A DNA stretch of 64,000 bases from Stenopsyche tienmushanensis (lineage: Eukaryota; Arthropoda; Insecta; Trichoptera; Stenopsychidae): positions 310,001-374,000 of the forward strand of contig WACJ01000292.1 in the NCBI GenBank assembly GCA_008973525.1. Direction: 5' to 3'. The position numbers and the translations under genes are program-made. Under the pieces are notes generated by a model. The model did not search any database. It was not told where the DNA came from and was given only the letters and a program-made list of their open reading frames with translations. Shown here in pieces: positions 47,557-58,185 of this stretch. Each line of letters opens with the position of its first letter. Position 1 is the first letter of the stretch.

Positions 47557-49805
47557 CGATGACATGTCAACGACGCATATCCCATTTTATCTTATATCAA
47601 TATATGATATATTTTGATATAATTACATAGTAACTTTAAAAATTCAAATCAAGTTCATCCATATCATGTCTGATTTCGCCATATGACAACAGCATGGTGT
47701 CAAATTGCGAAGCTTTATTTATTCAGCGAAATCTGAAATGATTTATCGCTAAGCTTTCGATGTTATTCTTCAATTTATTCTAAATACACATTACTTTTAT
47801 ATAACCAAATTTATGAAAATTTCTCTCCCTCTTTGTCAAAGATGAACGTTTGAATATTTATAACGAATTTCTTTTCATTTTTCCATTTCAATGTCATTAC
47901 ATCTTCTTATGCTTAAAATGAAATCTTCTATCCCTGACTAAAGAATCGAACCTTAAATTATTGTAATTTTATTCCATCCCGAAAATAATTTAACACAGTC
48001 CTTTGCTCTTTAGCATTTCAATTGATCTTATTTTTTCAGATCAGGAGGGAATAAACGCTCTCGAGGAAAGCATATTTTTAAGGACACATTTGACCTAAAA
48101 TTTTTTTGCTTTTAAAATAAATATCATTTCAAAGTCTCAAAACACTGAGTACCTGGTATTTGTATATTTTTCATACTCTTGGCAGTGAATAAATTATAGC
48201 TTTGATTAATAGTCCGAAGTGTATTCGATTCCAAAGAACAATAGCTTCAATTACAAGAGCTCTTTAATATGCGTAAAATACTCATTTTTCAAAAGACTAG
48301 ACTGTATTATTGATTAAATTTATAATAGATGTTTTTTTTAATTATCGTATCAAATTTGACATGTTAAATCATAATTATAATTTTTTAAGGGGTATTTTAC
48401 ATTGACTTTCATAAGAACGAAGCTACGTTGCAATGAGGCGTTCACTAATTTTAGCATCTGACACCGCTCGCACCAACCAATTGTTCTGCATTCATATACC
48501 ACCAATACCCACGAAATGTATTTTATTTTTATTTATATTTAAATATAAAAACATTAAATCATAATAATTTCATAGATTTACACAAAAAAATACAAGGGAA
48601 CAGAGTCGTAAATCCTGAAATAAACACCTCTTTCTCGGCAGATCCTGATGTATTTTTAAAGTACACTCGCATTTTACAAAGAGATCCCAGCAGCTCAGTC
48701 ATAACGAACCTTTTAAAAGCACATTATGCTTATTCATTTTGCTCGTTTTTCCTCCTTTCTTAGGTCTTGTCCGTTCCTTTTTCACCCCTTACATCCGCGT
48801 ATCGAATCCTTAGAAAGTTTCATTCGATCCTTTCACGGTCCACCCGAACAAGCTTATTATTTTTAACAAAATACACGTTTCAACATGTTTCAATGGGCTC
48901 GTTTCTCTTCTTCATTCTCCACCGAGAACGATCATAGACCGCCATCAAAAGGATATTGTCGGTACTTAAATGGAAGTTCCTTAGTTTTCTTTTTCAAAGT
49001 CCGAATGCGGCGAAGGCGCAAAATGGTAACTGATAGTGTGTAGGTGAGATCTAAGAGGAGGAAAAAGTGAACATCATTAAATTGATTCATAAGGGCTAAA
49101 AGAAGGGTGATTACGGTTCCTAGAGGCTACGTCAAAAACGAGTTCGAGAACGAAAACAAATCGCCATCATATAAACTAATGCAAAAAAATTTCATCTAAT
49201 TTCGATTTTCTATTAATTTATTTCTCAAATAGATATACAAAATGACTGAAATCATTAAGATACATCTTCAAAAAATTGAAATAAAAATCGAAATATATTC
49301 AAGGTATATTTGAAGCGACGAGTGGCCATAAGTAGGCGAGAAATTGTTCAGGTCATAATTTAAGTCGCTCATCAAGACAAAAAATATACATACATTATCT
49401 CTCAAGCATTGTATGCCTATAATAAGCTCTGTGTAATATAAAACAAATAAAACATTTCACAATAAAATTATTTGAACTACACAAATTTGTAAATATCTTA
49501 AGCTTTGGGAATATTGTAATTAAGTTACTTACGAACCATAATTATTAGCTTGTTTGAAATACATAGCTTAAAGATATTTCTGGGAATAAAACGCCCTTTG
49601 AAAATGCCATTATTACTAGAAATAGTTTTGATAAAGAGTCAAAGACAAAACTAATATTGTTATTTAGTTAATATATCGCATTTAAATCATATCTAATTCA
49701 TTTAAGGGATTATTTCTCTGAATAATTTTGTAATCGGTTTTATATCAATTTTATTGAATACTGGAAAATATGGTATCAATGTTTTAATTGTTATTTGAAT
49801 GTCCC
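47557..49805. other. AT-rich stretch
   Basis: No gene recognised. A stretch around 48750-49130 is less AT-rich and pyrimidine-rich on the plus strand, with no motif. A TGTCAT-GTCG-ATGACA hairpin lies near 47552-47568. Confidence 0.5.
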
Positions 49806-49992
49806 GGTTTGTATAGTTACAAGATGAGATTTGTTTTCAGATCTTCGAACCGTTATCTTTTCATTTTGGTTATGGTTTTAGTAAAGTTCCTAACATTTAT
49901 ATCGGTTCGGTGCGGTTTTCGTTACGGTATGAATAACGGTTTTGCCCTATTTATTTTGATGGTTTTCTATGGCCTGCCCTAACTAAATCTTA
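49806..49992 (+). mobile_element. hAT-like end, copy E2
   Basis: Shares TTCGAACCGTTATCTTTTCA, TTTTGGTTATGGTTTTAGTA and CCTAACATTTAT with 45080-45160, with further GGTTCGGTGCGGTTTTCGTT iterations typical of this MITE style. No coding. Confidence 0.4.
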
Positions 49993-50094
49993 ATTACGCC
50001 TACGCATATATAATAGGTTAAATCATTAAATCTTCATTCAGAATGTTTTTGGTGTATTTCTCTAATATTACTGTCTACGATATTCTGAAAATAC

Positions 50095-50481
50095 ACTTGA
50101 ACCTTTTTTGTGCGGTAGATGCGTTCTGCGGAAAATCGCACAAAAAAAGCTATGACTTACATAGAAAAAGTGAAGATGCGTTCCATCGATTTTAAAAACC
50201 GCATAACTTTGAAACAGCTATACAAAAATATATCCAAAATCGCACAAAAAAAGTTAATAAAAAACAGGAAAACAATAAGGCAAATAAAAAATAACATTTT
50301 TGGCAACATTTAAAGGACGTATTGCATCATTGGTAATATGGAGGTTAGTGCAGATGATTTATTTATTATTTTATCCAAAACATCTCGATGCGCACTCTTT
50401 ATGAAATTTAAAAAAAGCTTAAAAAAAAAACGCATAACTCCGAAATCGCACAAAAAAAATCGCACAAAAAGAGGTTTGAGT
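50095..50481. mobile_element. Family A MITE, copy 5, both ends and TA duplication
   Basis: TA flanks (50093-50094 and 50482-50483). Left CACTTGAACCTTTTTTGTGC, right CGCACAAAAAGAGGTTTGAG then T. Length 387. The interior is a shortened version of copy 4 (GACTTACATAGAAAAAGTGA, AAAACCGCATAACTTTGAAA, AACATCTCGATGCGCACTCT), missing about 300 bases. It is one of two copies in which both TIRs can be read; the other is at 1950. Confidence 0.75.
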
Positions 50482-50534
50482 TAACTTAGTTTTTGAGGGT
50501 TCCCACCCCTTTGTAATATTTGCATTATGTGATA

Positions 50535-51130
50535 CTTTTCATTCTACATAACTGGTCCAGCGGCTATAAAACTAAAGGAACAGAACAGGCACGAGAGGAA
50601 TAACAAGCAGATGACCTGGAAGAGCGACAAAGGAAGAATTCCACTTGGCAACGATAACATTATCTTCCATTTTTTTTCTATATCGCTTTGTATTCGCTGA
50701 ACTGAGAGGATCAACCTGAAATAGAAAACCACCCAGTCTCGAATTCGCGGGGGTAGATTGCACGTGGACGGGGATATACCTTTAGTTGGTGTAAAAGCAA
50801 ATCCGAGATGCATTTTTGCTAGTTCGGTAGCGTCCTCGCGAGGAAACGGGGAAATCTCATGAGGAAAACTACAAATATCCCACATCCCTTGTCGTGAAGA
50901 TCACGAAAGTGTCCTTTAACATGTTTATCCAGGGTGAGGCCCACTGGGTGAGTGTTCTAAGTGAAACTCGAAGATCATACTACCTTCAATATCGAGCGAA
51001 CGATGAGGTGAATGTATGATACAGACGAATTGGATGTAACCTCTTCCTGTGAATGGATATTGAAGAGGCCCTAGTCCTGCAGTGGACTGTTTGTAACTGC
51101 ATTATAATAATGTAAATAAATATAATTTCA
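50535..51130 (+). repeat. Family C repeat, copy 2 (longest, plus strand)
   Basis: Aligned with the reverse of 5112-5590. Key blocks: CAGTCTCGAATTCGCG, GATTGCACGTGGACGGGGAT, GTTCTAAGTGAAACTCG, ACTACCTTCAATATCGAGCG, GTATGATACAGACGAATTGG, TATTGAAGAGGCCCTAGTCC and TGCAGTGGACTGTTTG, then a tail with ATAATAATGTAAATAAAT. One frame near the end reads DIEEALVLQWTVCNCIIIM, faintly like the C-terminus of RTE-type reverse transcriptases (EA(Y/F)VxQW). The overall type (RTE-like LINE 3' end or SINE) is uncertain. The 113-codon minus frame here is a shadow. Confidence 0.5.
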
Positions 51131-53075
51131 TCCAGATATAATCTCAACTGTTTTAGCTCGCGCAAAGCTGATTTTAAACACATCCTATAATATCCTATTG
51201 TTCTTTGACAGACTTCATCCATTCACATCGGCACATCTTCTGCTCACTGACAATAGTTTAATTGATCAATTATTAGCTTTATTGAAGTTATTTGTTAAGA
51301 TATATGACAATAGCGTAGATTAATCCGTTATTTAATCATAAACTGACGAAACGAATATTTCAAAAGAATGAATGCTAAAAAAATATATTGACGTAATAAA
51401 ATTTATATTTATTTTATCATGCTCCTGGGATGCTGAGCACTATATAGTATAATCCAATTCAAATGCTTTTATTGAATATGTAATATATTCTTTTGTGAGA
51501 GTCCTGCCATAAAATATGCATCAAAAGGCATTTTATAACGCGTGCGATGGCAAGTTACATAAAAGGAAACGATATCGCATATGAAGTCTTTACAACTTCC
51601 CTTATTCTAATTTATATTTAATGCCGAGGCAAATAGGTTTCACTGGGGATGATTGAAATTCTGATGTTAATTAAATTATTATTTGCGATTGTCTGCATAC
51701 CGGGCGCTAGGACTGCTCATTTGTCAATTATTATCAATGGATAGTTATATAGACGGAAGCGTCGTATACAATCAGCTAGAACTAATTCCGAAGAATTTTC
51801 TTCGGAAATAGTTACGATAGTTGAAAATTGGCCTGAAAACCGATGGATACTACTCTAGTACTTGGCAAGCAGAGAGCTGAGTCTTCGAGGACTTTCTGAA
51901 AACAATTAAAGTTTTGAAGACGTTTCGAAATATCCATTTGTGTTAAAGATATTAAATAGTTCAATGGGAATATTCCGGGATATTTCGATCCCGTTAAATA
52001 AGCTTACGTACGTTTTATTTTTATAGAAAGATTCCACATTATTGATGTAATATTTATGTATTGTAAAAAGTGCTTTAAATTTAAAACATTGACATTGCTC
52101 TAATAAATCCTACAAAAACTATATTTTGCAAGATTAATAGTGACCTCTTTCTGTCTTTCTTCACGTACAAGGATTGGGATGCGGGAAAAAATAGGAGTCG
52201 ACTTAGCCATGGGAAGATGTATTCTTCTGCTGGCTCCATATGTAGTCTCGCGACTGGAGTCTATCTACGAGTAAAATAAATATCTTGATTAAAAATGAGC
52301 GACTTTTTATCGTCATCTGACTTATTTCTTCTTCCTCTATAGATCTACTGTAGTCCGTTAATAAACAGACCTAAGTGTGTTTGACTCATATAAATAAAAA
52401 AAAAACAAGAGCTAAGTCCAAGGCTTATGTAATGCTTACTAAATAGGTCTCAGAATCGTTCATATACTTATTAATGATGGTAGATTATGTTGCTGTTGTT
52501 TGACACTTTGGTGGGTATTTATATTAAATTATATTTACATGAATAATTACAACCAACCGACAAAGGATTACAATACATAAATTATACGTAATCTTTCACG
52601 GGGCAATGGCCATATTCGCTAGTCATAAACTCCATATAAACATATAGGAAGTCATTACAATTCCATTATTTTCATTCAAAATTATATGCAAAGCCCCGAA
52701 ATATATAAATGGTAATATTCGTGTGTATACCAAATTTTGACTAATTAGTGCTTCAAATTTCATTCATATAGCAAAAGCTGCTTGGGATTAAATAACATCA
52801 ATCACTAAATAATTAGCTTCACTAAATCATGAGCTTGCGTGAGTTTATTTTCAGGAGAATTAAAACTATGTCGTTGTTGATATAAAATAATTCAACCAAG
52901 ACTAAACTATTTATGCATTTGTCTATATTGTAAGACATGATTTTTTTATTCATCCCTAATAGGTGGATGAAGGATTATTTAAAGAGTTGTGCCTGTTTAT
53001 ACTCGATCAAGTAGAAATTTAGAATAGGCCCTCAATAATGCGTCCACAGAAGGCGCGCGTAAGTTTTAACTATTA
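51131..53075. other. AT-rich stretch
   Basis: No gene or repeat recognised. Confidence 0.5.
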
Positions 53076-53077
53076 TA

Positions 53078-53997
53078 TTAGGGTGTCCCATAAGTTTCTT
53101 TCGTTTTCATATTAAGAAAAAAATAAACAATAATTTGTATTACATTGAAATTTATATAATAATATATGATCTATTCTGTTCTATTACCTTTGTCCATCTC
53201 TTCGGAAGCCTCATAATGCCTTCTTGCCAAAATTTCCCAGCTTTGTTGGTAAAATATTAATCAAGGTACATTTTAATATCATTTTTTGAATTAAAATTTT
53301 TACCACGTAAAAAAATTTTCAATGAAAGAAATAAATCATAATCTGAAGGGGCAACACCCGGAGAGTATGGAGGATGAGGTAAAACATCCCAGTCAAATGA
53401 TAATAATTTATTTCTGATGAGACATACGAGACCTAGCATTATTGTGATGAAAAACAACACCTCATCAGTTCACTAACTCTGGCCATTTTCTGGCAATTGC
53501 ATCCTTTATATTGTCTAGTTGGAAACAAAATTTTGTTGAATTGGTCGTTTCACCTTACTGAAGTAGCTCATAATAAACTACCCCCTTTCAGTCCCACCAA
53601 AAGCATAGCCAAACTTTTTTTGGATGTAGGCCAGGTTTAGCTACAGTTAAAGCTTCTGTACTCTTGGTCCAAGACCGTTTACGTTGGATATTCTCATAGA
53701 GTATCCATTTTTTATCTCCAGTGACAAATCTATTCAAAAAAAGTTAGCTATTATGTAGTTGGAGAAGAAGATCGCATGTTGAAATACGCTGAAGTTTATT
53801 TGAGTCAGTCAGTTCATGATGAAGCCACACATCTGAACGATTGATGTAGCCCAATTTTGTCAGATGATTATGGACGGATGTTCGTGGAATTTCTAACTTG
53901 TTAGCTATTTTGCGAACAGTATATCGCGGGCTTTCTTCAACCATGGCTATGATTAGATCTATGTTCAATTGCAAAAGACACTAATGGGACAACCTAA
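53078..53997 (-). mobile_element. mariner element copy 2, complete ends
   Basis: TA on both sides (53076-53077 and 53998-53999). Terminal repeats, 5' end at 53997: TTAGGTTGTCCCATTAGTGT; 3' end at 53078: TTAGGGTGTCCCATAAGTTT. Length 920 bp, against about 1.3 kb for a full mariner. The frame begins immediately inside the 5' terminal repeat exactly as in copy 1, showing the same deletion. It inserted as a unit with both ends. Confidence 0.85.
53200..53974 (-). pseudogene. mariner transposase, 5'-deleted and broken
   Basis: Readable from NIDLIIAMVEESPRYTVRKI through NKLEIPRTSVHNHLTKLGYI and VWLHHELTDSNKLQR to LLLQLHNS, then a TAA (about 53744-53746) at the same codon as in copy 1. Beyond it: LFLNRFVTGDKKW (first catalytic region), then the AKPGLHPKK stretch, VVFHHNNARSRMS-like sequence near 53440 and, in a further frame, WDVLPHPPYSPGVAPSDYDL (53257-53460 frame; usual SPDLAPSDYHLF with Asp changed to Gly). 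The catalytic Asp changes, the shared stop and frame shifts make it inactive. Confidence 0.85.
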
Positions 53998-54544
53998 TAG
54001 TATACCATCAGCACTCCATCGTCTTTGCAATCCAAACTGAGCACGATTACAATTTTTGCAATGCAACTGGTTTGACAGAAAGAGGAAGAAGGCGGATTGT
54101 GTTCTGAGATTATAGAGAAAGATTATAGATATATATATATATATACAATAGTTCAGTCAAAAAGTATGAGAATTCATAAAGAACATACAGGACATATACC
54201 CAATTGTATACTAAAAATTATACAACTTCATTGGATTCATTAAGTCGCTAATAACAACGTCATCTTGTTTTATTAAATGACACTATATTAAATTATTTAT
54301 TAGCTGTATGAAGCAGTCTGTTCTAATTTCAAGCAAAAATATATATTCGTGGAATATTCGTATAATGAAATTAAAACGTTATTCAAAATTTCATATATCA
54401 AACAATTTCATTCGTCACATACTGAGAAATAAACCTCACCTAAAGTCAATGTTTGGTTTAAAGGGAAGTCCACTAATAATTTGGAATAGCGAGAGACTAT
54501 GAACAGAAAGTCTACTGTTTGAAAAAAATATATACCATTATATA
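53998..54544. other. Spacer with an AT microsatellite
   Basis: An (AT)n run lies near 54128-54146. The 64-codon frame at 54308 has no motif. Confidence 0.5.
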
Positions 54545-55785
54545 CATGGTGCTTTGCACATGGACCGACAAAGTTTTTTTTTTGGGGTTAGGGGATTTTT
54601 TTGCTACGTTTCCTATATAGGCCAAATGTCCTAAGTATCAGGGTTGTCGAAATATAATTGTTTTTCAATACTTTGAAAAAGTACTCAAAATTTCACCTTT
54701 AAATCGTAACTTTTTAATTTGTGGTCGTAATAACATAACATAATTGTTTTTTGTTTTTTATTTTGCAATTATTTTTTATTTTAATAAATAATAATTGTAT
54801 ACAATTGAGTTTAAAAAAAAACTGGTTCTGGGCTTCCAAAATCACAAAAAATGTGCAAAAGAATGAGAAATGTCAACTCCTAAATTATCTAAACAAAAAA
54901 CTAACAACTATTTTGAAGTTAGTTTAGTTTTAAAAAGTTTTCTAGATTATACCTCTTTTAACAATATGCTACATTTCATGTGAATTATTCAATAAGTCGT
55001 AAAAATTGAAGAGTTACCAGTTTGCCAGGGTCCGGGTCAAGAAAATACTGTTTATGCTTATTGTGTTTTTATTAAATTTATTTACATTTTTTTTTTCGAA
55101 TTGGCCACCTCTGCTTCATATATACACACTGCATCTTTTTCTTATTTCAACAGTAGTTATCTGAAGTAGCATTTATTTTTGCAAGGCAACGATTATTCTT
55201 TCAATTATGGTTTATTTTATGAGCACCTCTATCATATAAATTAATTTTTTCGCATGTCCCTAGACAAAGGAATCCACTGGTGTCAGATCTGGAGACCGTG
55301 CGAGCCACGATATGAGGTAAATTATGAGCACCTCTATCATATAAATTAATTTTTTCGCATGTCCCTAGACAAAGGAATCCACTGGTGTCAGGTCTGAAGA
55401 CCGTGTGAGCCACGGAATAGGGCACGCCTCCAGACAAAGAAATCATGTGGTGTCAGGTCCATAAACCGTGTGAACCACAGAATAGGAGACGTCCCCAGGC
55501 AAAGAAATCCAGTGGTGTCAGGTCTGGAAACCATGTAAGCCACGGAATAGGGTCGTCAAAAGTAATTCACACGACAGAAGTTCCCTAAAAAACAAAATCC
55601 TAATTATCCTATAAAAGAATAATCTCCATTTTTGCAAAAATGAAATAGGAAATGCTACTTCAGAAAATAACACTTGAAATAAGAAAAAGGTTCGTGTGTG
55701 CATACAAAGCAGAGGTAACTCATTTGATCAAATTTTGTAAATAAATTTAATAAAAACATCTTTTCCTTTTTTAATGTTCTTATGA
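54545..55785. mobile_element. Family B foldback element, copy B4, with amplified core
   Basis: Left arm 54545-55255 starts after TA with CATGGTGCTTTGCACATGGA and aligns with copy B3. Right arm 55560-55785 is an inverted copy of the left arm's inner part: ACCTCTGCTT, TTCTTATTTCAA, TCTGAAGTAGCATTT, TTTTTGCAA and GATTATTCTTT appear in both orientations. The right arm is truncated near 55785, so the far terminus is missing. The core between the arms is a tandem array. Confidence 0.65.
55221..55575 (-). repeat. Tandem array of transposase-tail segments
   Basis: Four copies on the minus strand. GTGTCAG anchors lie at 55280, 55385, 55451 and 55515, giving spacings of 105, 66 and 64 bases. Each copy encodes a variant of the same motif: WLARSPDLTPVDSFV, WLTRSSDLTPVDSFV, WFTRFMDLTPHDFFVW and WLTWFPDLTPLDFFAWG. 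The two 105-bp units also carry GHAKKLIYMIEVLI. Copies differ by several bases, so the array is old. Because the shorter units keep only the motif and a little flank, at least two rounds of duplication with different breakpoints are needed. Confidence 0.75.
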
Positions 55786-57520
55786 TATCCATCAAAGCAT
55801 GAATCTTTTAATATGCTATATCCGATATCAGACATAAGGGATTTCTATAGGAGATCTTTATAGAGAAAGAATTTTTAATGTGGTGACTACACGTGGTAAA
55901 GTAAGGATAGGATTATTTTGAAAAGATAGGAGAAGAGGTAATCTATGAGTGAGTAGCGAAATTTTCATTATATATAAATGATAATTTAATTATCGTTGCA
56001 AATTCAATCACTCATTCATATGCGTCCCTACACGACTTTATTAATCGCCTCAGCATTTACTTTTTCAAATCCAGGAAATCAGGGTAAACCTGGATCGAGA
56101 CGATCGATCAGAAGTATTAATATTTCCGATCTCTTAAATTTGTTGGTATGGTGAATTTTTTTCCATAATCTGGATTTGAACCCGAACCTTTATAATACGA
56201 GTCCAGGATCTAAGCCAAATTCTGCAATAAGGATCCTTGACTGATTAAATTCGCTTCTGATTTCAACATGCTAACGCAAATCACATTAATATTTAAGATA
56301 AAAGATTAATATGGGATAAAAGCGCTTTTATATGCTATAAGTTAGCTTGCAGTGCATTTTGTCACGTAACAGGGATTTTATCTATTTAAAAAAATCATAT
56401 GAAAAGTCTCGTATGGATCGCATGTAACAAAGAAAAAGGGAATCAAAAGACTGCTGAGAAGAATAGATATAAATTATTCCCGGCGATGATTTTGTTTCAT
56501 CTTAATGAAGCACCGAGTTGAAGCATTTCCATTCCATGCAATATCAAAGGTGAGTTAATTATCAGTGATCAAAGAACAACTATTTTAAACAAATGGAACA
56601 GACTAATTTTATACGCAAAATATTGTACAAAGTTAATTAAAACGAAAGATATCGAATAATTCCGCATAAGGGCGATAAACACACCAATTTTTAAGCATTA
56701 TAAATTTTATAAATATTCAATGAATGCCTCGAGCAGTTCTCAGGAGCTTCCCTTTATTATTTCAAGGGAAAGCTTGTTTCTAGGAAAAATGTATGTTTCA
56801 AAAGCATAATTTTTCCTTTTATTCGGTAAGTTTTTATTTTGAAAATGTCTCGAAGCGAACTATCTGCGCATTTTATAATGGCTCGAATATGACGATATGC
56901 TCGACAATAGATTTTCTTGTCCATTTTAATTTAGAGTGGAAAAATTAATGAAGAAACTCCTTTGAAAAGTACAACTCCAACAGATTATTGTATTTCATGG
57001 AATCGCTTCATTGTGTGCATAAAATAATTGCTTGAACTTTTATTACAATATCGCTAAAGCGCCTTCGCCTCAGTTAGTTACAGGTCTATCTAAAATTTGC
57101 AGATATATTTGATTAAAGCTCGAATTTGCAGATATTATGAATTGACCCGATTCTGTTTGAAGCCTCATACTTGATGAGAGATAATGGAATTAGCAAGTTA
57201 TTGTCGGAGAATATATCAGGAATGATATTTTGAGTTATTTCAAGCTGAAATTGTGGATAGCTCCTGTTGATTTTTAGATATCTCACATGTGAAGCGCTTA
57301 TTTTAGAAGTCTTCCATTTCGCAGAACTTTTAATCAACGTTTTCAAAAGAATCTATATACATAGAAATCTGATGAAGCGAAAGCTCGATAACATAGAATG
57401 GGGTGCCATTTAAATTTTTTTAGAGTTCAAAAATAAATCTTCACGTGGAAATTTTTCAATTTATTTTTTTCATAATTTACTATTTTATTTGATGTAAAAT
57501 GGCAAACTAAAAAAAATTAA
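55786..57520. other. AT-rich stretch
   Basis: No gene or repeat recognised. Confidence 0.5.
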
Positions 57521-57941
57521 ATCTCTCTTTGTTCGTATGCAATGCGCTACCATACCGTTCATCAGATTGAAATAAGACTTCGTCTACTTATTGATAAAGA
57601 TTTTGCGAGTAACATAGGTATAGTCTAATATACAAAAATAAAAATAAAATGTTTGTTCGTATTTTATGCGCTGCCATACCGTTCATTTGATTGCGATAAA
57701 ACTTTGCCAACTTATTGTTTGCACTTTTCCAAATAATATAAGTGTAGTACAATTAACTTATAGTAGATCTTATATATAAAAAATAATGTTTGTATGTTTG
57801 TTCATATTTATAATAAAACCAACAAAAAAAAAATTTCATTCTTTCTATGATTCCTAATTAAACAAGATAACTCTTTCAAATTTCAGACGATATTTTTAGA
57901 ATTATTACTTTTGTGGCGGTAACGCGCCGGGTACCAGCTAG
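57521..57941 (+). mobile_element. Small Helitron with tandem heads (copy H3)
   Basis: Right end CGCGCCGGGTACCAGCTAG then T, nearly identical to H2 over the last 90 bases. The left part has two tandem units with GTTCGTAT, ATGCGCT, CCATACCGTTCAT, GATTG and AAAACTTTGCCAACTTATTG-type words, starting at 57531 and 57655 (period about 124). A third head, TCTTATATATAAAAAATAAT, starts near 57766. If the 5' end is at 57624 (TCTAATATACAAAAATAAAA) the element is 318 bp. No coding capacity. Confidence 0.7.
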
Positions 57942-58059
57942 TATAATATAAAATCTTATGAAATTTTGCAGCACATTTGAAAGATAATTAAGTTATTACA
58001 TCTGAACCTTAATACTCTTAATCATGTCAGTGATGTAACATTATTAATTCAATATCACA

Positions 58060-58185
58060 GGGCTACATACTGCCATTGCAGGACGTATTCTAAATTTAAT
58101 CACAGGCAATGATCACATCGACGCTATCCGTGTCATATATTCACCTCTTCGTACTCTCAATATTGAAGGTAAGATGAATTCAGAG
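58060..58185 (-). repeat. Family C repeat, copy 4
   Basis: TACTGCCATTGCAGGACGT, then a region with GTGTCATATATTCACCTCTT and CTCTCAATATTGAAGGTA matches the 3' end blocks of copies 1 and 3 in the same orientation. Short and diverged. Confidence 0.4.

Noticed and set aside
50544..50885. 113-codon minus frame as a gene
   Set aside because: It lies antisense within the family C repeat; the other copies do not keep the frame.
55201..55446. 81-codon minus frame with an internal repeat as a repeat protein
   Set aside because: It is an out-of-frame reading of the tandem transposase-tail array; the correct frame carries SPDLTP and stops.
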